Assembly: GCF_000764305.2 (NCBI RefSeq)
Contig: NW_025946818.1
Coordinates: 186,001-250,000 of the forward strand
Direction of reading: 5' to 3'
Length of the DNA: 64,000 bases
Source: Hyalella azteca
Taxonomy: Eukaryota > Arthropoda > Malacostraca > Amphipoda > Hyalellidae
Shown: positions 10,701-21,092 of the stretch, piece after piece
Layout of the letters: the number at the start of each line of letters is the position of its first letter
Position numbering within the stretch: the stretch's first letter is position 1
Made by a program: the position numbers and the translations under genes
The notes under the pieces: model-generated
What the model was told of the DNA's origin: nothing
Seen by the model: the letters and a program-made list of their open reading frames with translations, nothing else
Database searches by the model: none

Positions 10701-11979
10701 CGATATGACATTCACTCGTCGTTTCTAGTGAAATAAATTGCATTCTATAGACACGATTTTCTATGCAGCCCGCTGATTACAAAAATCAAAATTGCTTGCT
10801 ATGTTAAATTCACATCGCAATCGCTGTGAACAATAGCTAATCTTAGCATATTTTAATTCACACAATAAACCAAGTCTAGCATTCAAACTAAACGTACAAT
10901 TCTTTTCACTTTTCTTGGCCTATAGAGCTTAGCCCCAGGGTTGACAGTGACGCCGTTACCATACTAGTAAATATATATACGGCTATGAAATTCATACCAT
11001 AAATCGAATTTTCCCTACCTTTTTTTAATAATAGTTATTCGATTTGAACAAAAACGTTCTATGTGACTTAAGCTTAATCTGATTCATGTTCTCGATAGCA
11101 ATTGGATAACGTAATGACAGTTGCTGAGTTTGTTGAATTGTAATTCAATAATTCGCGGGGTATTCAGAAATTGATTATATTTTACGATTGTTGCTAACAA
11201 TTTATGCAATTCTCGTTTCGGTTATTCTTAGAGAAATTAATGAAATTTTTTCACGCAAATTACAAAACAGTTTTAGATCAATTAAATGTGAATTAAATTA
11301 CTAGAAAAGCAAAAGTACCCACTCACTAGAATATATATCTTAACTGTCCGATGTTTTCGTCAATATTTAATAAGTACCAAGTTCCGTACATAAAAATGTC
11401 ACCATATTGACGTTGGAGCTCCGAGAAGAATTCATCAAAAGACTGGCCGGACTTGGGAAGCGTTCCAATGAGCGGCCAGCCCTTGGGACCTGCAAAAAAT
11501 TTTAAATTTCACTTGGCTTAGTTTATAAAATGTGTATCCATTTTGTATCCTTGAATATATTTTCCAAAACTTGAATAAAAGCACGATTGATTGAAAAGTA
11601 TCATACATTAAGATTCAAGAAAATTTATTCAAATCAAATTTCAAGATTCCGAAATGCAATTTAGAGGCCAGATTAATACGCATTCAAAATTAAATATCAT
11701 GGTAGGTAGCCTAGATCTAATAGTATGATATTTAGTAAGTAGAATCTAGTCGAATACTGGACACAATAATGATGCGTGATCAGCTGAACAGACAAAATTC
11801 TCCAAAATTTGTGCAACACGTCAGTGTTACGAAATGAAAGGTTGATAAAACAGCATTGTTAATGTTCAAGCATCGTTGAGCTAACCGGGTGGCAGGTTGT
11901 GGTAGCGCGGCTTGCTGCCGCTCCAGAGCCAGTAAACGAAAAACGCTGCGAGGACGAACAGCAACCATTCGGAAACCAT
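1584..11979 (-). CDS. Cytochrome P450, clan 2 (CYP2-like), complete ten-exon gene
   Basis: A microsomal heme-thiolate monooxygenase; the substrate cannot be read from sequence. Coding exons in gene order: 11979-11886, 11489-11390, 10342-10209, 8793-8575, 8132-7933, 7081-6961, 5663-5489, 5288-5171, 4652-4511 and 1777-1584. All junctions are GT-AG and phases match at every join, giving 1497 nt, 498 residues plus stop, the usual length for the family. The order of landmarks is: hydrophobic N-terminal anchor (about residues 4-19), hinge PPGPKGWP (30-37), C-helix WVNGR (119-123), I-helix AGSETT (303-308), K-helix EVNR (358-361), PERF (413-416) and heme loop [11 protein letters not shown] with ligand Cys439. 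No stop or frameshift is present, so it looks functional. The ATG was chosen because it directly precedes the anchor. Family naming (for example CYP18, CYP303-307 or a crustacean CYP2) needs a phylogeny. Introns are full of tandem repeats, several seeded at splice sites. Confidence 0.96.
2352..3729. repeat. Tandem duplication, two 691-bp copies, of a palindromic repeat
   Basis: Copy 1 is 2352-3042 and copy 2 is 3043-3729, inside the last P450 intron. They are nearly identical apart from small indels (for example GATC lost after GACGTC in copy 2), so the duplication is recent. Each copy has an inner inverted repeat: GCTACAGCAATGAGACATAT through CTACAAATTTGCGCAGGC on the left (about 2511-2573) is mirrored on the right (about 2708-2772). 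This suggests a foldback or MITE-type element. A diverged half copy in opposite orientation lies at about 54563-54715. Confidence 0.85.
4511..4652 (-). CDS. P450 exon 9: PERF meander and start of heme loop
   Basis: It encodes [10 protein letters not shown], then [12 protein letters not shown] and GYMPFGI. It begins exactly where GYTIPK of exon 8 needs GT. The acceptor is TTGAACAG|GG and the donor ATAG|GTGAGC, phase 1. Confidence 0.95.
4971..5222 (-). repeat. 63-bp x4 minisatellite containing the exon 8 tail and donor
   Basis: Unit starts on the plus strand are at 4971, 5034, 5097 and 5160, a period of exactly 63. The copy at 5160 includes the real end of exon 8 (GYTIPK and its donor). The other three are downstream intronic copies that keep the TAAG or CAAG|GTAG donor sequence and remain open in the P450 frame (21 codons each, ending IPKV). 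Confidence 0.95.
5171..5288 (-). CDS. P450 exon 8: K-helix
   Basis: It encodes [13 protein letters not shown] (ExxR at 358-361) and ends at GYTIPK. The acceptor is CCCCTCAG|A and the donor TAAG|GTAGAG. The exon tail plus donor is present in three further 63-bp copies immediately downstream, all in frame and open. Confidence 0.95.
5489..5663 (-). CDS. P450 exon 7: I-helix with oxygen-activation motif
   Basis: It encodes [11 protein letters not shown] (AGxET, oxygen activation), then [16 protein letters not shown] and LPTLQD. The acceptor is ATTTCAG|TG and the donor GA|GTAAGA, phase 2. The intron on its 5' side carries a degenerate array whose unit resembles this acceptor. Confidence 0.95.
5664..6250. 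repeat. Degenerate ~45-bp array with acceptor-like units in intron 6
   Basis: The word CACTGAAATATAGCAGT and variants recur with spacing 41-51 bp, with starts near 5664, 5706, 5753, 5802, 5845, 5889, 5934, 5981, 6027, 6070, 6111, 6162 and 6208. On the minus strand this reads ATATTTCAG|TGAT, the same as the true acceptor of exon 7 at 5664. The unit also contains AGAATGTTGCTATAGAACAT. Confidence 0.8.
6694..6836. mobile_element. MITE, GGCCATACTTTC family, copy 1 (P450 intron)
   Basis: A 143-bp element with inverted ends (GGACTATACTTCCAAAA at the left, TTTTGAAAGTATGGCC at the right). It matches the copy at 36057-36202 along its whole length, including TCATCAGCCAATCA and AATAGAGCGTAAGT. The left end is degenerate. 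It is non-coding. Confidence 0.8.
6961..7081 (-). CDS. P450 exon 6: G- to I-helix linker
   Basis: It encodes [13 protein letters not shown], then the conserved clan-2 pattern [10 protein letters not shown] and the linker DPDSTF. The acceptor is CTATCAG|A with a poor pyrimidine tract. The donor is ACT|GTAAGT, phase 1. Phases on both sides match the neighbouring exons. Confidence 0.92.
7521..7708. repeat. 47-bp x4 minisatellite in P450 intron 5
   Basis: Unit starts at 7521, 7568, 7615 and 7662. Each has ATCAGCGTCTGGTTAGGGTC followed by CTATTTTCTGCCTGTAATTT. The copies are nearly identical. Unlike the neighbouring arrays it is not attached to an exon edge. Confidence 0.9.
7933..8132 (-). CDS. 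P450 exon 5: E- to G-helix region
   Basis: It encodes [10 protein letters not shown], then the F-G loop segment [14 protein letters not shown], then LTTYLK. The acceptor is AACGCAG|AC and the donor AAG|GTATGT, phase 0. The F-G region is a main substrate-recognition site, so this exon is the one to compare for function. Confidence 0.94.
8472..8634 (-). repeat. 82-bp duplication of the exon 4 tail and donor
   Basis: Two direct copies 82 bp apart (about 8472-8552 and 8554-8634). Each spans the last roughly 60 bp of exon 4 coding sequence and the donor CGG|GTACGT plus intron. The copy nearer the exon body is the functional end; the other lies in the intron and keeps an intact donor. Confidence 0.9.
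8575..8793 (-). CDS. P450 exon 4: C- and D-helices
   Basis: It encodes [15 protein letters not shown] and continues to NVIWRLVA. W119 and R123 form the WxxxR motif that contacts a heme propionate. The acceptor is GTGAAG|GG. The donor CGG|GTACGT is followed by a second copy of the exon tail and donor 82 bp downstream. Confidence 0.94.
9761..10208 (-). repeat. ~64-bp x7 minisatellite derived from the exon 3 tail and donor
   Basis: CATACCCG marks unit starts at 9761, 9818, 9882, 9946, 10010, 10073, 10136 and finally 10204, where it is the real donor of exon 3 read on the opposite strand. Each unit on the minus strand has the exon end (TTCACTATGTTCACCAAC) and donor CGG|GTATGT, then ACTTCTGATGAC. 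Periods of 57-68 are mostly not multiples of three. Confidence 0.93.
10209..10342 (-). CDS. P450 exon 3: beta-1 and B-helix region
   Basis: It encodes [11 protein letters not shown] then MKEAYALP and [11 protein letters not shown], which match the clan-2 pattern (V..L.SY.L.KEA......GR). The acceptor is CTCAG|G and the donor GCGG|GTATGT. The last roughly 30 bases plus the donor are repeated seven times in the next intron (see the 9761-10208 array). Confidence 0.92.
11390..11489 (-). CDS. P450 exon 2: hinge and A-helix
   Basis: It encodes [14 protein letters not shown] and continues to YGDIF, the typical hinge to A-helix stretch of clan-2 P450s. The acceptor is TTTTTTGCAG|GT. The donor AT|GTACGG is weak but is the only one whose phase (2) fits exon 3, and it restores the expected YGDIFMLRAG reading. 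Confidence 0.9.
11886..11979 (-). CDS. P450 exon 1: membrane anchor and start of proline hinge
   Basis: Thirty-one codons plus one base. It starts MVSEWLLF, a hydrophobic signal-anchor rich in L, V, F and W, followed by a short basic stretch and LPP. The donor is CCCG|GTTAGC, phase 1, and the split Gly codon is completed by exon 2. An E-box CACGTG sits 17 bp upstream of the ATG (11996-12001). I could not identify a TATA box or transcription start. Confidence 0.93.
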
Positions 11980-12764
11980 CGCGTCGATTAGGATACACGT
12001 GGCGACTATTGGTGTTGTGATTTCTGAAGTCTGTTTTAATGATGACGTTAACTAACTGACTTCTCTGCGGTGACGAAGCATAGAAACTTAGCATGGAAGT
12101 GGAGCGAATTCAATTGCCGCGGTGTATCAATGCTTGAATCACATTAAATTTAAAGTAATTAAATACAAGCTAAAGAAGCTCGTTCCCAAATCTGTGAACC
12201 TTTGTTTGCAGTTCCTTAAGACTGATAGCGACCATTAGATTATATTACTTTGCAAGCGATAAACAACAACTTCATAGTATATTTTTCAGTGGTTGAAAAG
12301 GTAATCGAAGCAAAAGCCAGCATGGGAGGGACAGCAGTATGTTGTTACTCGTCAATAATGTTGCTAAATATAATGGACGCAAACCAAAATTTACGTGTTG
12401 GTCACGAGCTTCTTTAGGTCATGTTTGATTTGTTTTGAATTAGATGCGATTCAAACATGAATACACCACAGCAATTAACTTATGCAAATATTCCTGAGGT
12501 TGTTAATACTAATTAAAACTAGTTATCGCACTTAGCTCTTTCCAACTGGTTTGAAACAATCCCTATAAAATTGAATTTGTTATACCTCAATATTTTCCAA
12601 AATGTTGACTCAGATGTTTCTCTAGTCAATAATTTCCAAATTGTTTTTTTTATTCAGGTATTAAGATGTTATTCCCTTCCCAGAATCATTCTCTACTGTT
12701 TATAAATGCTCTCGTGCGCAGTGCACGTAAGCGTACGTCGGGCTGACTTCGCGTAACTTCTGCG
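11980..12764. other. P450 5' flank, no gene seen
   Basis: Probable 5' UTR and upstream region of the P450 gene, with an E-box CACGTG at 11996-12001. No convincing TATA box or initiator and no other coding signal were found. Confidence 0.4.
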
Positions 12765-12767
12765 TTA

Positions 12768-12963
12768 GGGTACGCACACAGTGAAAGCAGGTTGCCAGCG
12801 TGCTGGCTACCTGATCAGGCTGGCGCCTGAAACCATAGAATAAAGAAGCCTATTCGCACAGGTTTTCACTGTGAACACTTACATTATTATCCTATGTTCA
12901 TTCTTGTGGCAGGTTGGAGCATGTTGCCCTGCGGGCAAACCTGCTTTCACTGTGTGCGTACCC
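12768..12963. mobile_element. MITE with 3-bp TTA target duplication (PIF/Harbinger-like)
   Basis: A 196-bp element with near-perfect terminal inverted repeats of about 29 bp. Both ends read GGGTACGCACACAGTGAAAG then CAGGTT inward. It is flanked by TTA at 12765-12767 and 12964-12966. TWA 3-bp duplications are characteristic of the PIF/Harbinger superfamily (established knowledge). There is no internal ORF, so it is non-autonomous. Confidence 0.85.
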
Positions 12964-13108
12964 TTAGAGTGACCGAACATCAAGGAAGGTGTTATCGTTC
13001 TAGAGTTCTGCGGGCCCACCCTCCCCATTCTGTTGCGCGCTTTTCAGCCGCCCAGTGGAACGTCCCAGTGTCTGATAGTTATTTAAGGTTAAGGATGCGT
13101 CAGATTTG

Positions 13109-13299
13109 ACGATTTATGAATCGTTGTAAATTTGTGAACGGAAACTTGGTCTCAACAACGCTTATAGTTCTTGTCCTCTTCAAATTGTTAATCAATTGCC
13201 TTAACGATTTATGAATCGTTGTAAATTTGTGAACGGAAACTTGGTCTCAACAACGCTTATAGTTCTTGTCCTCTTCTTAAATTGTTAATCAATTGCCTT
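13109..13299. repeat. 94-bp tandem duplication
   Basis: Two almost identical copies, starting at about 13109 and 13203, containing GATTTATGAATCGTTGTAAA then ACTTGGTCTCAACAACGC. The second copy has a small insertion (TCTTAAATTG against TCAAATTG). Confidence 0.9.
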
Positions 13300-14660
13300 T
13301 TACGTTCCTTAGCCAGTTTTTTTCGGTAGTTTTAATCTCTTTCGTTTAAATTTGATCTTTCTACTGATGTTCTCAAAATGTTTCATTTAATGGCGAGCAT
13401 GGTCAACGAAATATTTTGAATGAAGGTACAGTTGAATTCTCGTTTTAATGAAACTAATTAAATAAATACTTAATATTTTCAGCTGAGGTTGAATACTCAT
13501 AATTTAATAACAGCTCTCGATAATAAATTTAGAACTAATATATTACTCTGAGATACTCTTGAATAGTTTCAAACGTAAACCAAATTTCATATGAAGACGT
13601 TTTCGACGATTTTGAAGATCAGTGTACTTTTAAAAGCAGTGTTTCCGAAATGCACTAATCTATGTCACTGCTGGAAGCTTTATGGGGTTCGAGCTTACAT
13701 ATCAGCGCATACATACAAATATTGGCCTGGGGAAAGAGCTACAACTTTTTCATCCAATTCATCAGTGGGATGTTCTATTCCATCTTCGCTTGTTTGGATA
13801 GCAAACAATTACAATTTATTGCCGGTGCAATTGCATCATCAATATTTACAGTAACAACAACACCAATATGTGGGCTAGACGCGCTATTAATCACACCATG
13901 ATTGGATTCATTATGCACCATATGGTCAACGATTGAATTTCCACCACTGGAACTGTCAACTGCGGGTAAATTGTCTTAGAAGTAATTTTCTAGCCATTCG
14001 ATTGCACTTTTCAAGGAGAAGAAGTGTCTCATGCTGATCAAGAGCATGAGTATTAAGGAAATGAAAAAATTATACAGGAAATTCACAAACTATACGGTGT
14101 TAGTTGCAGGAGCAGCTAGGCTCGGCACCTGCAATGCACTAGCAAACGAGCGAAACTGAGGCTTCGTTCGCTGCGTGGGTTACCGACGACGCAACGGTGG
14201 GTGGGTTTAGATTATCTTGTCCTTGAACGGAGCATGACTAAGTTGCCAGTCACGTAGCTTCCCATTACAATCAAGGACTCGACCAGTGTCATGATAAGCA
14301 TTTGATACTGGTCTTATCAGTACTCTTCATGCATTGCTTACTCGGTAGATGTTTTTTGTTAGCTCCTTTGGTTTACTTTGATCGTATCCTATTGTTTTTA
14401 TTTGAAAACTAAATCCAAAACGTACTCAAATTTCTGAAAGAATTATAAAGCTTGAACTCTTTTTTCCATTCTAGTTTGTAGATACGTTGAATTTACGACG
14501 AAAAATCCCAACTCACTTCGAATTCAGACTCAGAGGACGGGAATCTCTCGATCGCTCGGGCGTCATCGCGTGGCGTTCCTTTGATAACGCTTACGTCATG
14601 TCCTTGATCAATTTTTTTTATTTTTTCTGTACAAATTGCGAAGGGAAATCTTTTTAAAGT
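13300..14660. other. Intergenic or intronic DNA, nothing recognised
   Basis: AT-rich sequence with a few GC-richer patches (about 14105-14215 and 14530-14595) that show no convincing ORF or splice arrangement. Confidence 0.4.
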
Positions 14661-14723
14661 TCATTTAACGGGACGCTGGTCAATTTTGGGTTTACCATCA
14701 CTTGTTGTTGCAGGAGCGCCACT
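14661..14723 (-). CDS. Possible terminal exon of an unknown gene
   Basis: It follows a very good acceptor (TTTTTTTCCTTTACTTTCAG) on the minus strand. Sixty-three bases run to a TGA in one frame (SGAPATTSDGKPKID...), and a second frame is also open. If real, it could be a downstream exon of the candidate at 19261-19430, whose 2-base overhang fits the second frame. No domain is recognised. Confidence 0.25.
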   Translation of the reverse strand, partial: SGAPATTSDGKPKIDQRPVK

Positions 14724-16547
14724 CTGAAAGTAAAGGAAAAAAATTGAAGAAAAGACCTTGAAATGATTCACTGCAACCCTAGCGCAGCTCAAGGTATCAG
14801 AGACGAGACACTGAGGGACTAGCACAAGAGTGATGCTGTTGAGCAATAATCTCTTCGTGATAGAAAATGTTTATCGATGTGTGAAGCTAAATTGGTAAAA
14901 AAATTTGTTATTTATTTTTTATGGTACCATTCGTGTAATGATAGTTTAATATGGTCAAATTTGCTGAGAAATTATTGTCGTAGCATAGTAACAGCTTCAT
15001 TTTAAATGATTTATCATACATATTTTACCAAAACAAAATGAACACATCCGCGAATGCATGTCCGACCCTTTTTTTGAAGGGATTACAAATTCGTGATATA
15101 TGAATTATGAGAAGCTAACATCATTTCACCATTTCTGAAATTAGACAGAAAAAAATCGCTTATTGTTGAAGAAAATCAAGCTGTTCTCGTACCAGCAGCG
15201 CGCAACACGAACAAGTGCATTTCGATGTCAAAATAACGAAACTTGGAAAAAATGAAGCGTTTTTTGAAAGAAAAGCGATCAATTACATTGTCACCTTAGA
15301 TTTTTTCTTAGTTAAGATCTCTTTTCTCAGATAATGCAAACAATGTGAATTGATAGCAGCTCGATCTGTGATGAAGAAATATCTTTTCATTAAGTTGCTC
15401 CTATTGTGATGACTATGACATCGTACAGAAAATTGTTCATCAGTCAACCGGACGCAAATTACCATAATATTTCGACAATTGTTCTCCACGGCAATACAGG
15501 TTGAAAAAGTTCATCCAGGTTTGGTCCATGAATAAGTAAATTATTCTAAATTCTTATTTTTATCTTCTATTCATTTCATCCCATATGACAATGTACACGA
15601 ATTGATGTATTTCTAATTTAAGTTAAAATTCATCTGTATAGTAGTTAATGTTTATCTTTTATCTTTCTCCATGTCTTGCTTTCCCAAAACTCATTCAGTT
15701 AAAAAAACTCTGACTTTATTTGTATGAAACTTAGCTACAAATTGCAATTTTGTAGCGCCAGCCCGAAAAGATTTCTTCAGAGCCATCGCGTCGGCAATTT
15801 GATTGATGACCTCCGTTGTTGAAAGCTAAGGCGAAACTCCTACTTTGGTGCTCAGTTCTTCCTCAGCCTTGGCTCGGGAGATTTAATTTTCAAAGGAAAA
15901 ACATTTCAGACTATTTTTGTTTGATTTTCTACTTCCCTTCAAAGGGATAAAAAGCCTTAAGCAATTTTTCACTTTTTATTTATTTATTACAACAAATATT
16001 ATTGTGCCATCGAGCACAATATCCAAGCGCAAATTTAAACTGATATTATTCATTTTCTATATCATTTATGCCTCTCATAAAAAAATTTTTAGTTATCGCT
16101 CATTAATTTGACTAATTAATTATTTGCTTCGCACCCAAGTAAAATATGAACTTCGCACCCGAGTAAAGGCTTTGCAAGTCATGACAGGATTCTTGAATAA
16201 TAGGAATATTTGTCAATAAAGTTATGTCTGTCACTTCTAACAACTAAATAATAATTAACGAAATTTCTCCACGTTCGCCATGAACAAGATCATCTTCCCT
16301 GTGATCGTGACTCGCGGGACAAATGGTTGAACTAGAATATAATATGATGAGTAAAGAAATGTAGCTGATAAAATATCAAAAAGCTAATAATCTGTATCTG
16401 AGGGACCATATCTGTGTCTGTTTAATCTTCTTTGGATTTTATTCACTTGAATTTAAATTTAATTCTTACACACAAGTTGTACACAAGATTCATTAGATCA
16501 GAGCAAACTCTGATCAAACTCTGATCTTTGATCTGACTCTTTGCAAC

Positions 16548-16583
16548 TTTGCTCTGATCTGTTGTTGCAAAGATCAGAGCAAA
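16548..16583. repeat. Perfect 13-bp inverted repeat in a GATCAGAGC-rich patch
   Basis: TTTGCTCTGATCT and AGATCAGAGCAAA flank a 10-base loop. The words GATCAGAGCAAACTC and ACTCTGATC recur from 16497 to 16590. Function is unknown. Confidence 0.7.
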
Positions 16584-17076
16584 CTCTGACCTTTGCGCTA
16601 GTCTATGCTGCGAAAAAAATTCAAACGTGTTGTTTGTTGGTCACACATTCCCCAGGTTTCTTCAATGCCGTGCTTATCGACGTTACAACGATCACGCGCT
16701 TGAGTATTGTATTGGCATGCGTTATTAACTAGTTCAGAACATTGGTACAACTTCATTCACATACACAGTCCATCGAACTTAAAAACATAACGCCGGTAAA
16801 TCAACGCCCAACAACCAAAAAGTGTTTACTTTTTGGCCGATCTTTTAGCTTCCAAGCTTCGATTGGCTCCTATTAAGCAACTGGAGTAAATTACCTGCAG
16901 TTTAAGCATCAAGCGATGGTAACTGGTTCATAGATAGACAAATTCACACCTTTCCGTCAATAATGTTTTAAAAAAATTTTTTAATGCATATAGAATTGTG
17001 TATTCATACTCAGCATGCAGTTACAACAATGAATATTATGAATAGCATGCATCAAGCATGCATCTCTTTCATCGCC

Positions 17077-17084
17077 TATAAAAG
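17077..17084 (+). promoter_or_regulatory. TATA-box candidate
   Basis: TATAAAAG in a locally less AT-rich context. No coding exon is recognisable downstream, so this is only a sequence match. Confidence 0.15.
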
Positions 17085-19260
17085 AAACGTAGCATCTTTC
17101 CTTAATTTTCTTGCATGAGTGTTCTCTGCACCGCGACAACCAAGCACTTAACTAATTGTAACATAGCCGGGGAACGCCAAATAGAGCTATCATACCTACA
17201 CAATTAATTGAAATGCGCTATTAGTTCCAATAGCAAATTTTCGTAATTAATACTTATGTGCTCAAATAGCGAAGATATTCTTCATTTACGATTACTTTAC
17301 TTTGCACTACAGGACCATGTAATCAAACTTATAAGTCACAGTTATATTCATTTCACTAATTGCACGCGAGCAAAATAGTTCAATAAAGTCAGAGCAGAAT
17401 TAAGTGATTGAATCCGTAAATTGACGAGTTTACGTTCAAAATTGCATACTTGGCAACGAACCGAAGTTTGTTTGCATTGCCTCACTGTTTAGTGCAACTA
17501 GAGTGAAATTCCATTTATGGCAGGCGATGATATATTAAAGTTTCTTTCAATTTATAAAGAAAAAAATTTGCAGAGGTAAAACTTTACCTCAAATTCTGGA
17601 GAAATATAAATTTTCTATTACTTTTCAATGAAAAATTAAGAAAGTTCTCCTGACGAATCCTGTGAATTTCAATTTACGCCCAACGCTTATTATTGATTAC
17701 TCGAATTGAGCACAACCTTTCTAAAAAGTGAAGTGATTCCTTTTCGTTTTCTCATAAATATCACATATGAACTTAGAGAAGTGAAATATCGCGTAACACT
17801 AGAACAATAAACATAATATTATTCTGTCTTTTTGCTCCTCGCCATAGAATACTTATACATTTAAAACGAAAATGTCATGATATCACAGTTACAAGTTATT
17901 TGACTTGTTAGCTATTAATTTTATCAGCGTTTTGTTAACAGGACGTGGCCGTCTCCGACAGACCATCTCGCTACCAATTAAAGGAAAATGAGCAATGCCG
18001 CGACATTAAAAAAACTATGAGCCTAATTATTTACTACTCAATGTAATTTGAAATTCACATTATCCTGGAATTTAAGGATTTTTCTTGCATGATTCTGACG
18101 CTAGATATATTTACTGAGTTTAGTCAAATCATCATTTTCGTTTATTGTGATGTGTACTAATTATATTTTTGTTATGAGTACTATTACATTTCAATTTCAA
18201 TTTTTTAAATTCACGACTCGTTCATTTAAAATATAAATTAAATGAGCAATAAAAATTTTGATTAAATGTTCCATCCCTGTAAGAAACAGGCTTCTGAAGC
18301 GAATCATGAGGACGCAATATGCCATCACAACGCATTCATACAATTATTACACTATACGCTATGCTTGTAACAGATTACAGAAGATTCATTAAGTGGAATT
18401 AAGAGAAACTACTAATAAGGGTCAGCTCGAGCAAACAATTTTTCACGGTCGAATGGCTCTTTCATCCGAAATCGAAACCTTCACTTTAAAGGTTAATTTA
18501 GTCGGATTGTTCACGAAATGCTGGTGATCGGCATTAAGGGTTTATCTTCTCTTTATTTATTTAATTTTTTTTATTTGAACATGAAAAATTGTAATTTATA
18601 TTTTAAAGCACAGTACTGCTGGTGTTAAAATTAGATCTTTTTAAATATTTAAGGTTACAAGACCCAGTAAATGAACTCATAAATGGGTATCATCATCGAT
18701 ATTTATTACGTCACAGACGTGAAGTCCAATATTATTGCATCAGTTATAAATTTGTAGTTGAATAAAAGTGTAATATTTAAAGCTACCAAGAAATTGAAAT
18801 GATTGATCATATCTAGCGTTGCGTAAAATCAATGTTTGTATGCGTATGAAGCTTTTGTAAATCCGAATAAAATCCACTTAGGTATTCCAACATCAGTAGA
18901 GATCATAGAAAAATCAACATAAACATTAAATGAAAGCTTTTACAATAATTCACTCGTACCTTTACTGTAATATTCAGGTACAGAACCTTAAATACTGCAA
19001 CACCGACAGCCTCACCGTATTCGTATAATTTAAGAATGACATAACAAATCGTCGTACAGTCTTGAACAAAAATGATTTATGCCATGAGCATTGGAGAGCT
19101 CGAATAATGACAAAAAGCATATGGATTCTAAATTTGTAAAATTTTTGTTTATTTCAATATGAAGTCGCTAAAGTAACTATAAGTAGCTAGCTGCAAAGCT
19201 AACTTCTATTATCTGCATATAATACATATATCCCAGATTCAATACAAGCATGATACTTAC

Positions 19261-19430
19261 TTGTAGCACAGATACGGTCCATCGATGTCAACGATGAAAT
19301 TAAACACTCGTGTCATGCCGAGCTTCCTCTTCTCGGTGGCACGAAGCTCTCGACTGAGATGCACTCCATTCAGTCCCAGGTCTGCAATCGCTGTTGTTGC
19401 CGGCTGCAGGGCGAAGGTATATAGAAGCGT
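19261..19430 (-). CDS. Candidate exon of an unknown gene with consensus donor
   Basis: A 170-bp minus-strand stretch is open from AATAG|ACG to the very strong donor ACAA|GTAAGTAT (phase 2). The reading contains LYTFALQPATTAIADLG, then a charged segment RATEKRKLG and MTRVFNFIVDIDGPYLCY. Either it is an internal exon, or TATATA at about 19420 is a TATA box and the coding start is the ATG of MTRVF. No domain is recognised. The region is GC-richer than its surroundings. Continuation exons would lie at lower coordinates; 14661-14723 is one option. Confidence 0.35.
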
Positions 19431-20303
19431 CTATTTGCCTGTCATGTGGAAGAGGATCAGCGACGTAGATTGAGAGCTTTTCGTCGTGATCTCTCTAAGA
19501 GACTCCTAAAAGTGGGATCACTTGCCATCATCTTTGTGGCTGCTTCGAATACAGCGAGCATTGAGGGTGCGAAGCAATGACGTTTTTTCCACGGAGAAGT
19601 GCAAGCGGTCAAAAACTATTTGTGTTTTTCAGTGACTATAAATGCAGAGTTTGTTTATAATTTGCTACAATGTAAAACAATCACGATATAATTTAATTTT
19701 CATTGTATTTCTTATTATTCACGTCATAAAGTAACAACATTTATTCCACAGAAACGGGATTGGCTGACAATAAATTACTAGTCGAAATTGCGGGACATCG
19801 CAACCACAACAATGATAGCCCTTGCATGGCCATATTTTTTTAGACATTAATTCTATACAAATAACGTTTGATCAACGTTATTTCAATGTCTTATACCCAG
19901 TGGGTTATAGAAAGTTAAACTTCTAGTCTAGCATATTATTCGGAGGCCTTCAGTTTTTCGGCCTATAAGATCCATCTGATTATTGGTCAAAGACAACAAG
20001 CACAGATGACTGAATTTTAAAGCTATTATATATACAGGCTGAAAATAAATTCATTGATTGCCTCGCTTCTGTGCTCATGTTACTCCAGATCTCTACATCA
20101 ACAGCATTTCTCAGAAATGTTATTTTGACTCGCACAGTTTAGGATTCATTCCCAGTATAATGAGAATGAATCCTAAATATTACTTATCAAAGAAGTAATT
20201 CATTAAGAAGTATTGTGCAATCAAGGTAAGAATATGAAAGCAGTATAATTTATTTTCCCGTGCATCTAGATTTTATGGTTTTTCATTACATTGGATTTGC
20301 AAG

Positions 20304-20376
20304 CTCACTAATGACGACTCCGCAATCGCTGAACTGGCTGACGGTAATGGTGCCCTTGAGACGGGAGCGAAATCTG
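20304..20376 (+). CDS. Candidate exon, strand uncertain
   Basis: On the plus strand the patch ends in a consensus donor CTG|GTAAGT. One frame reads LTNDDSAIAELADGNG and another starts at an ATG at 20311 (MTTPQSLNWL). On the minus strand the same patch is open too (SRLKGTITVSQFSDCG). The plus-strand donor is the best signal. No family is recognised. Confidence 0.25.
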
Positions 20377-21092
20377 GTAAGTTTTGTCTGAGTATAAATA
20401 GTAAATTTATAATAGTTTAAAGAAGAAATTTGTCGCTGTTTGAACCGTCGATGCTTAAATAGTGTGAAATGGCTGTAATACACGTGCCTCCCTCTTGGTT
20501 ATGTCTCCATAAATGATAATGTTTTATACTCCTATATATATAATGTTTTATTCTTTTATTTTATTTAAATCTTAAATTAGTGCATAAATTCTTTAATTGC
20601 AATTATATTGGCTTCCTAAAGTGCAATTACGGGGATCGTCTCACATAAAAATTGAAGAAATTACGTTTTCTGCGTTTTGCATCTCATTTTATAGGGAGAA
20701 ATAATACAAATCAGCTGGAAGAAACCGCAATGAAAAGCTGTCATGTCATAGCAAAGACGAGTGATTGTACCTTCAATACGAGTAATTGGCAATGGGAAAG
20801 CTGGGGCTAGATTATCAAGCATTTTTTTAATTTTATACTTTTTCAATCAATTTTACTTATTTGGTTCCCTTGAAAAATTAAATTTTCATAAAACGCCTAT
20901 CTTCCTATGTCATAAACGCCATCTCTTCCTATGATTTTCAAGCAAGAGCATTGAACGAGAGAAAAATAATGCAATTCGAAAGGACAAAATCAAACGACTC
21001 TAGAAGCTTTTTTGATGATTTGTACATGGCTTGGATTATATATTGAAATATCTAGGTGGAAGGGGGTTAAAATGAAGGAAAAATTTAAAAAA

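Larger units (their letters stand above)
14724..19260. other. Long non-coding stretch with minor signals
   Basis: AT-rich. Items seen: a short minus-strand open patch at about 16264-16335; a hairpin at 16548-16583; a TATAAAAG box at 17077-17084 on the plus strand; and GCATGC words near 17046-17063. The segment 15768-15840 is distantly related to 21783-21850. No gene could be built. Confidence 0.35.

Noticed and set aside
11780..12094. 104-codon minus ORF over P450 exon 1
   Set aside because: It is a shadow frame; the true reading is MVSEWLLF from 11979 with membrane anchor and proline hinge.
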